Origin: C00003060 sp964440795
GTDB taxonomy: Bacteria; Desulfobacterota; Desulfobacteria; Desulfobacterales; C00003060
Length of the DNA: 45,846 nucleotides
Direction of reading: 5' to 3'
Assembly: GCA_964440795.1 (NCBI GenBank)
Contig: CAYTTQ010000010.1
Location: 1 to 45,846 of the forward strand
In this document: positions 41,457 to 45,846 of the stretch, piece after piece
Numbering within the stretch: position 1 is the stretch's first letter
How the letters are laid out: the number at the start of each line of letters is the position of its first letter
Made by a program: the position numbers and the translations under genes
The notes under the pieces: model-generated
Told to the model about the DNA's origin: nothing
Seen by the model: the letters and a program-made list of their open reading frames with translations, nothing else
The model's database searches: none

Positions 41457-41924
41457 ATGAATACCGTCACCATCCCCGGTTGGGGAACCCTCCAGATTCG
41501 CCATATCGTACTGGACCTAAATGGCACAATTACAGAGTCCGGCGAGTTTATCCCGGGCGTTTTGGACGCGTTAAGAAATCTTCACCGAAAAGGGTATACC
41601 GTATTCGTCCTCTCCGCGGATACCCGGGGAAACCTAAAGAAGCGACTGGGGCGATTTCCCGAAATCGGCGTCCGAATTACGGAAACCGCTCAGGCCAAAC
41701 GGGCGTTTGTTGAATCATTGGGACCGGAATCCACCATTTGTATCGGCAATGGAAATATCGATGTCGACATGTTCAAAGTAGCTCGGCTTTCCATATGCAC
41801 CGTCCAGGGAGAGGGAGCGACAGTGGAAGCCCTAACCCATGCCGATATTCTGGTCACTCATGTCAAAGACGCCATTGAGTTGGTACACGACGAACAGCGG
41901 CTGATCGCCACCCTTCGCCGCTAA
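41457..41924 (+). CDS. HAD-family phosphatase, soluble P-type ATPase-like (COG4087)
   Basis: A 155-residue HAD-fold protein. The first motif is VLDLNGTITESGEF near 19-32, with the nucleophilic aspartate and asparagine in place of the second aspartate, as in the soluble P-type ATPase-like group. Motif II is the VFVLSADTRGN segment near 54, and motif IV is IGNGNIDVDMFKVA near 98. Substrate unknown. The ATG at 41457 starts 10 bases after the preceding stop without a clear ribosome site; a longer frame inside the previous gene is ignored. Confidence 0.82.
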   Translation: MNTVTIPGWGTLQIRHIVLDLNGTITESGEFIPGVLDALRNLHRKGYTVFVLSADTRGNLKKRLGRFPEIGVRITETAQAKRAFVESLGPESTICIGNGNIDVDMFKVARLSICTVQGEGATVEALTHADILVTHVKDAIELVHDEQRLIATLRR

Positions 41925-41945
41925 GGGTTCAGCCGTTGTTTTCCC

Positions 41946-41974
41946 TTGACACCCTGCGGCACGTTTCGTATCAT
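41946..41974 (+). promoter_or_regulatory. Promoter of the lysine-riboswitch/dapA transcript
   Basis: TTGACA at 41946-41951, a 17-base spacer and TATCAT at 41969-41974. Transcription would start about 41981, about 10 bases before the riboswitch P1 stem. Confidence 0.75.
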
Positions 41975-41990
41975 ACCGCCCACAATTTGG

Positions 41991-42170
41991 GGCAAGAGTT
42001 GAGGTGCGGTGCTCATCAGTATCCGTAGGACAAGGGAACAGGCCCTTGCACGGGTCCTAATGGTGAAAGGGGGTATCGCCGAAGCTTGTTTTCACCCTGT
42101 AAGGAAACGAGCTGGGCCGGCAGATAATATGTGTCGGACTGTCACGGTAATCGTGGAGCGCTCTCTTGGA
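41991..42170 (+). promoter_or_regulatory. Lysine riboswitch (L box)
   Basis: Conserved lysine-aptamer blocks occur in order: GAGGTGCGG with nearby CATCAGTA, then GTGAAAGGGGGTATCGCCGAAG (quoted in part: AAAGGGG, CGCCGAAG), CTGGGCCGGCAGAT, and GGACTGTCACGG. P1 can form between CAAGAG (41993-41998) and CTCTTG (42163-42168), and a last small stem CACG-GTAAT-CGTG precedes it. A terminator follows. When lysine binds, P1 should favour termination and shut off the dapA gene. Confidence 0.9.
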
Positions 42171-42177
42171 CAGGTTA

Positions 42178-42208
42178 GAGTCGGAGGCGGTCTCCGGCTT
42201 TTTTTTTG
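42178..42208 (+). terminator. Riboswitch-controlled terminator upstream of dapA
   Basis: Stem 42180-42186 (GTCGGAG) with 42192-42198 (CTCCGGC; one G-T pair), loop GCGGT, then ten T (42199-42208). It lies between the lysine aptamer and the dapA ribosome site, the usual attenuation layout. Confidence 0.88.
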
Positions 42209-42262
42209 GTACACCCCCAAGAACGGCCCCGACTGACAGACAAACCACAAGGAGGTGCCATC

Positions 42263-43300
42263 ATGTTGAAGGGATGTTACACGGCGCTTATGACGCCATT
42301 CGATCATGACTATCATGTTGATTACGACGCCTTAAACAAACTGGTTGCGTTTCAACTGGAAGGTAAGGTCAGCGGTATCCTGGCCGTGGGAACGACGGGT
42401 GAAAGCCCCACCCTGGACTGGAAAGAACACAACGAGGTGGTCAAGATTGTCGTGGAACGGTGTAAAGGAAAGTGTCAATCCATTGCGGGGACCGGAAGCA
42501 ACAATACGCAGGAGACTTTGGAAAATACCGAGCACGCCGTGCACGCGGGGGCCGACGCGGCCTTGCTGGTCGATCCGTATTACAATGGACCCAGCTCTCT
42601 TGAAATTCGACGGGAATACGTGACACCGGTGGCCGAACGGTTTCCGCAAATCGAGATCATTCCTTATGTCATTCCGGGGCGCACGGGTGCCCAGTTGTTG
42701 CCGGAAGATCTGGCGATACTCAATGAACGGTTCGCCAACGTAAATACCGTCAAGGAGGCCACGGCCAACCTGGAAAACATGAAGCGAACCCGTCAGTGTT
42801 GCGGCCCCGAGTTTACGATCATGTCGGGGGACGACGGCAAGACCTTCCCCATCATGACGGACCCGGAAATCAAGGCGAGTGGTGCCATCTCTGTGGCCTC
42901 CAACGTCGCCCCCAAGGCGGTTCAGAATTTAACGGAACGCCTCAACGAGGGCAATACGGCCGAGGCCGAAACGTTGCTTGCAGCGCTGGAGCCCTTGTTT
43001 AGTATCACTACGGTGACGACCGAGGAAAAAACGCCTCACGGTCGGGTGAAGTGTCGGGCTCGAAACCCTTTGGGCACAAAAACACTCATGGCCATTCTGG
43101 GCATGCCCGTGGGACCGTGTCGTCGCCCTATCGGCAAAATGACGAAAAAGGGGCTGGAAATCGTATTGGACGTAGGCCGCACCACATGGAAAAAAAATCC
43201 GGAAATCCTCCAGCCGATAGCCGACTTCTTCCATGTCGATATCGAATCCAGGCTTTACGACGAGTCCTCGTGGTCGGGCCTGGCTTACGAATCTTATTAA
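42263..43300 (+). CDS. dapA: Dihydrodipicolinate synthase family protein under lysine control
   Basis: A 345-residue DapA/NAL-superfamily TIM barrel. The GTTGESPTL motif near 46, the catalytic tyrosine region IIPYVIPGRTG near 134 and the Schiff-base lysine in VNTVKEATANLENM near 164 are present. Usual DapA proteins have about 295 residues; here the C-terminal ~60 are extra (KKGLEIVLDVGRTTWKKNPEIL ... RLYDESSWSG), and several inserted cysteines appear (CRARNP, CRRPIG). The lysine riboswitch in its leader strongly supports a role in lysine (diaminopimelate) synthesis: condensation of pyruvate with aspartate semialdehyde. AAGGAGGTG precedes the ATG. Complete. Confidence 0.87.
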   Translation: MLKGCYTALMTPFDHDYHVDYDALNKLVAFQLEGKVSGILAVGTTGESPTLDWKEHNEVVKIVVERCKGKCQSIAGTGSNNTQETLENTEHAVHAGADAALLVDPYYNGPSSLEIRREYVTPVAERFPQIEIIPYVIPGRTGAQLLPEDLAILNERFANVNTVKEATANLENMKRTRQCCGPEFTIMSGDDGKTFPIMTDPEIKASGAISVASNVAPKAVQNLTERLNEGNTAEAETLLAALEPLFSITTVTTEEKTPHGRVKCRARNPLGTKTLMAILGMPVGPCRRPIGKMTKKGLEIVLDVGRTTWKKNPEILQPIADFFHVDIESRLYDESSWSGLAYESY

Positions 43301-43336
43301 CCGAACCGCAAAAACAGACACACCATCGACTCGTTT

Positions 43337-43369
43337 ACGGGCATGGGGCCACCTCATGCCCGTTTTTTC
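43337..43369 (+). terminator. Rho-independent terminator of dapA
   Basis: Perfect 9-bp stem ACGGGCATG (43337-43345) with CATGCCCGT (43355-43363), then TTTTTT. 37 bases after the dapA stop. Confidence 0.9.
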
Positions 43370-43518
43370 TTTCGACGTACTCCCCTTATAAGGTGGTTTC
43401 GCCTCGGCGAGTCTTCTATCGGCCCCTGCCGGGACAACTTATTTCAAACTTCAGTCAAAAACACCGCCGGCCGGCCATTTTCTTGGCACGATATTTTCAT
43501 AGGAAATTAATGTGTCAT

Positions 43519-43548
43519 AAACAGAAAAACACTAAACAGAAAAACACT
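43519..43548. repeat. Tandem repeat of 15 bp, two copies
   Basis: AAACAGAAAAACACT occurs at 43519-43533 and 43534-43548, exactly. Confidence 0.9.
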
Positions 43549-43605
43549 GGGCGAGAATCCGTAGCCAGGCGGCAAACAGGCGGATTTTCCGGAAAGGTAA
43601 ATGCA

Positions 43606-43761
43606 GTGAGACAAGTCGAATACACCGATTCTGAATTTAACATGCGGCGACAATTTTACGAAAAGACGCGGGAGGCTACAAAACCCCGCCGCAAGCCGGC
43701 GGAAAGCCGAACGGGAGCCGAACGGACGGCTCGTTTCAATACCGGAAAAACCAAGCCCTGA
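43606..43761 (+). CDS. Possible small basic protein, 51 residues
   Basis: GTG-initiated frame with GGAAAGG about 8 bases upstream. The product is highly charged (DSEFNMRRQFYEKTREATK, KPRRKPAESRTGAERTARF) and has no recognised domain. It ends where the 10-bp tandem repeat starts. Weak evidence: only the ribosome site and a sensible composition. Confidence 0.22.
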   Translation: MRQVEYTDSEFNMRRQFYEKTREATKPRRKPAESRTGAERTARFNTGKTKP

Positions 43762-43794
43762 CCGACCCTGACCGACCCTGACCGACCCTGACCG
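43756..43794. repeat. 10-bp tandem repeat (CCCTGACCGA)
   Basis: Three complete and one partial copy of the unit CCCTGACCGA. The array changes to CCGGCCCCTAACCGGG at its right end. Confidence 0.9.
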
Positions 43795-44036
43795 GCCCCT
43801 AACCGGGCAAACACCGATGACACCAATGGCACATCCGCTGTAGGGCATTTTCGGACCGGTCGAAAAAAGACTCATGACGGGAGCAGGTAATTCCGATTTA
43901 CAAGGGAAACCGGCCGCCTCGCCGACTGAATGCCCTTGTGCCAATCGGGGCTCCGCTTGCGGTCCTTCCAACACATTGTCCCGACTTCTCAAAATGGAGA
44001 GGCAAAAGTGGCTTCTATACGTTTCACGGGGGATTT

Positions 44037-44645
44037 TTGAAAAAGGCACCGAGTCAACGGCCATGGAGGCTTCTATCCACGCTGATTATTATTGCTTGCG
44101 CTCTTCCTGTGGGGCACGCTTCGGCACCGGGACCCGAGACCCTGCGTGTCAAGGGACTCTATATCGGAATGCCCCTGGACGAAGCGGTAAAAAGGGCGGC
44201 CACCTTGACTGATATCACCCATTACCGCCTCCAGCCCTTCAATCTGTCAGAATTCAAGTTTCGAAAATTCGAAAGCGATGCTCACCGCCACTGGTTCTCT
44301 GATTTGAGAAACGCCGTTGTGTCTCCCCTGGTATTCGCAGCGAACGCCGAGAAAAAACTCACCTTCATTGCCATCCAGGGAACGCTCGTGGAGCAACTCT
44401 TTGAGTCACATAAGGACAGCGCCGAGGCATTCGCACAACGCTTCGCCAAGACCCATGATCTACCAGCAATGACCCCGTTTCAGCAATCACGCCAAAGCCC
44501 CCTTCCCAATATACTACCCGACTCCGGTTGGCGATTCTTGAGCCCCTTCGGGTACAAGATCACCGTCTATTCTAATAAGGACATTGACATAGAAAAGACC
44601 TTTCCGCTTGACGAAAAATCGGACAGAACAGCCGCCGGGCCCTAG
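44037..44645 (+). CDS. Secreted hypothetical protein, 202 residues
   Basis: A protein with an N-terminal export signal (KKAPSQRPWRLLSTLII... with cut after GHA) and no recognised domain. TTG at 44037 with GGGGG a few bases upstream is the best start, since the signal peptide begins there; a longer open frame reaches back to 43938. After the signal it reads LYIGMPLDEAVKRAATLTD, a pattern that resembles the short repeated GM-x-x-x-E-A domain of some outer-membrane or lipoprotein assembly-related proteins, but this is only a pattern impression. It is convergent with the next gene (20 bases between stops). Function unknown. Confidence 0.6.
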   Translation: MKKAPSQRPWRLLSTLIIIACALPVGHASAPGPETLRVKGLYIGMPLDEAVKRAATLTDITHYRLQPFNLSEFKFRKFESDAHRHWFSDLRNAVVSPLVFAANAEKKLTFIAIQGTLVEQLFESHKDSAEAFAQRFAKTHDLPAMTPFQQSRQSPLPNILPDSGWRFLSPFGYKITVYSNKDIDIEKTFPLDEKSDRTAAGP

Positions 44646-44665
44646 GGGCCTGTGGGATTCACCAT

Positions 44666-45535
44666 TTAATTTCCTAATAAACCCTTTACCTTATCGCCAA
44701 GGCCTTCAACCTCTTTTTTGACGCTCTCCGTTTCCTTTTGCACCTTCTCTTGTGCCTGATTCCGCGCCCCTTCCATCTCTTGTTTCGCCGCCGACTTGGC
44801 TGCTTCCACCTCCTTTTTAGCCCTCTCTTGCAAGGCTTTGCCCTCTTCTTTAACTTGTCCCAACGCTTCGTTCAATTTTTCCGTCACTGCCGGGGATTGG
44901 ATTTTTGCGTACACAGCGGATAAGATTTTTTCAAACGCCGCGGCCGGCGTTATCCCCTCCTCTTCCGAGCCGATATCCTGCAGGCGGATATCCGGAAGAG
45001 AGGTACTCACCGTTTTTCCTGAAAGCATCGGCATGGCCAGGTTAACCTTCCCCCCTTGGAGAACAAACTCCCGAATCATCATCTTTTTGCCGCCGTCCTG
45101 TTTCGCGGGCGCACCCGAATCCCCCGATTTACCGCCCCCTACCGCATCTTCCACGTTGGCCAAAATGGCCCGAAAATTGTCGCTCCGCCGAGCTTTCTCA
45201 TAGGTAATTTCCGGCCTGTCGACAGCGATCTTGTCGATGATGATCGTCTTGCCCGTCAAAGAGCCTTCGTCCACATCTACATAGACGGACCCTACACTTA
45301 TCGCATTAAGTGTATCAAACCCCTTGGGGTTTCCCAGTACAAATTGCTTCAGCTGGGCTTGGCCGGAAAAAATGGAAACATCCACCTCTTCTAGTTGCAC
45401 ATCCGTCTTAGTAATCTTTGGGCCGTACGTATTGACCGCCTTTTTTACGATCGGCCCCAGATTGGATAGGCCCAAGTATAAGACCACCGCGATCACCACA
45501 ACCAACACGCCACCCACGATGCCAAGTTTTTTCAT
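44666..45535 (-). CDS. AsmA-like membrane-anchored protein with coiled-coil tail
   Basis: A 289-residue protein with one N-terminal membrane helix (MKKLGIVGGVLVVVIAVVLY), then a beta-rich region (LEEVDVSIFSGQAQLKQFVL; TIIIDKIAVDRPEITYE) with the look of an AsmA/DUF748 lipid-transfer-like fragment, and from ~210 a long charged coiled coil (AKKEVEAAKSAAKQEMEGA). The ATG at 45535 has AGGGGG 6-7 bases upstream; the longer frame to 45634 is a non-coding extension. It would face the periplasm. The family assignment is by pattern only; homologues with this size are known in Desulfobacterota, as far as I recall. Function unknown. Confidence 0.65.
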   Translation of the reverse strand: MKKLGIVGGVLVVVIAVVLYLGLSNLGPIVKKAVNTYGPKITKTDVQLEEVDVSIFSGQAQLKQFVLGNPKGFDTLNAISVGSVYVDVDEGSLTGKTIIIDKIAVDRPEITYEKARRSDNFRAILANVEDAVGGGKSGDSGAPAKQDGGKKMMIREFVLQGGKVNLAMPMLSGKTVSTSLPDIRLQDIGSEEEGITPAAAFEKILSAVYAKIQSPAVTEKLNEALGQVKEEGKALQERAKKEVEAAKSAAKQEMEGARNQAQEKVQKETESVKKEVEGLGDKVKGLLGN

Positions 45536-45598
45536 TGTAGCCCCCTTTCCACCAATAACTATGGGCCGCGCATACGGACAAGTCAAGGAAGTTTTTTG

Positions 45599-45628
45599 TT
45601 GACAAACCGAGGACAAATTATTTAAATT
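45599..45628 (+). promoter_or_regulatory. Promoter of tRNA-Gly
   Basis: TTGACA at 45599-45604, with TTAAAT 17 or TAAATT 18 bases further on, ending about 12 bases before the tRNA. Confidence 0.65.
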
Positions 45629-45640
45629 ATTCATTCACGA

Positions 45641-45715
<75 letters not shown>

Positions 45716-45746
45716 TTTTTGATCAAATCGTAAAAAGCAAATTTTC

Positions 45747-45846
45747 GGATGGCTAAGTAAAAAGTTCAAGATCAAGGCGCCGCGACTCCTGAGGAATGAG
45801 GCGTACTTAGCGTACGTCGCAGTGACGAAGGATGAAGCGCAACGCA
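45747..45846 (+). repeat. Dispersed deltaproteobacterial intergenic repeat, partial
   Basis: From GGATGGCTAAGTAAAAAGTTC to the window end the sequence follows a pattern I recall from many intergenic regions of Desulfobacterota, with the segments CTGAGGAATGAGGCGTACTT, GTACGTCGCAGTGACGAAGG and ATGAAGCGCAACGCA. It contains CGTAC-TTAGC-GTACG, a small hairpin. The element is cut by the window edge; its normal right end would be the inverse of its left end. No coding content. Confidence 0.55.

Larger units (their letters stand above)
43301..44036. other. Repeat-rich stretch after dapA without a confident gene
   Basis: 736 bases. It holds the dapA terminator, a weak sigma-54-like site (TGGCACG-ATAT-TTTCA at 43484-43499, with T in place of the invariant G), two tandem repeats, and one possible 51-codon gene at 43606. 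The rest has open frames but no recognisable protein. Confidence 0.5.

Noticed and set aside
43484..43499. Sigma-54 promoter TGGCACG-ATAT-TTTCA
   Set aside because: The -24 half is perfect but the invariant G of the -12 GC is T, and no clear gene follows.
43756..43794. CRISPR-like array
   Set aside because: Units are 10 bp in direct tandem without spacers; simple tandem repeat. No CRISPR array or cas gene was seen anywhere in the window.

Overview
The window looks like a chromosomal segment of a strictly anaerobic Desulfobacterota (former Deltaproteobacteria), most likely a sulfate reducer or a close syntrophic relative. The evidence is two loci for the Tmc transmembrane redox complex typical of sulfate reducers, a complete Rnf ferredoxin:NAD oxidoreductase operon, a tetraheme cytochrome c3, HdrD-like CCG-domain proteins, C_GCAxxG_C_C and PocR proteins, NifX/NifU-like iron-sulfur proteins, and at the right edge a dispersed intergenic repeat of a kind I associate with this phylum. 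Two genes appear to use UGA as selenocysteine, so the host should carry the SelA/B/C/D machinery, which lies outside the window.

Layout. 0.1-2.4 kb (+): metallophosphoesterase and a PA2779/PA2778-type membrane protein plus C39-like peptidase pair. 2.5-5.0 kb (-): a MntA-HepT toxin-antitoxin pair with a truncated gene behind it, and a B12-binding radical SAM protein. 5.3 kb (-): tRNA-Pro(GGG) with promoter and terminator. 5.5-12.3 kb (+): a housekeeping run ldcA - serine hydrolase - tyrA (chorismate mutase/prephenate dehydrogenase) - YhaM-like HD exonuclease - tmk - dsbD. 12.3-13.7 kb (-): a second radical SAM protein. 13.9-17.3 kb (+): SLOG protein, MoaB/Mog protein, degenerate receiver domain, two NifX-like proteins, NifU-like scaffold, FmdB-type zinc ribbon. 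17.3-25.9 kb (-): a partial Tmc locus (D-B), a sigma-54 activator on the + strand, then a full Tmc locus (D-C-B-A). 26.3-29.1 kb (+): unknown protein, PocR domain, C_GCAxxG_C_C protein and an HdrD-like protein interrupted by an in-frame UGA. 29.1-37.4 kb (-): rnfC-D-G-E-A-B-apbE, a terminator, and an N-terminally short histidine kinase. 37.8-45.7 kb: HDOD protein behind a good sigma-54 promoter, fumarase (-), CoA-binding protein, small protein, HAD phosphatase, a dapA-family gene under a lysine riboswitch, two proteins of unknown function and tRNA-Gly(GCC).

How it fits together. Rnf couples ferredoxin oxidation to NAD reduction and ion transport; ApbE, encoded at the end of the operon, attaches FMN to RnfG and RnfD. 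Tmc moves electrons between periplasmic cytochrome c3 and a cytoplasmic HdrD-like subunit through a cytochrome b. The separate HdrD-like selenoprotein lies about 2.4 kb from rnfB, and in both proteins UGA sits where an Fe-S-type cysteine is expected, in each case followed by a plausible bacterial SECIS hairpin.

Most notable points: (1) in-frame UGA in rnfB at the first cysteine of its N-terminal cluster motif; (2) in-frame UGA in the HdrD-like gene; (3) a perfect 1,216-bp direct repeat that makes the two TmcD genes identical over about 399 codons while their first ~22 codons differ; (4) an RnfA fused to an N-terminal lipoprotein-like domain; (5) a lysine riboswitch with terminator in front of dapA; (6) a 36-nt-arm inverted repeat of unknown role near 40.5 kb.
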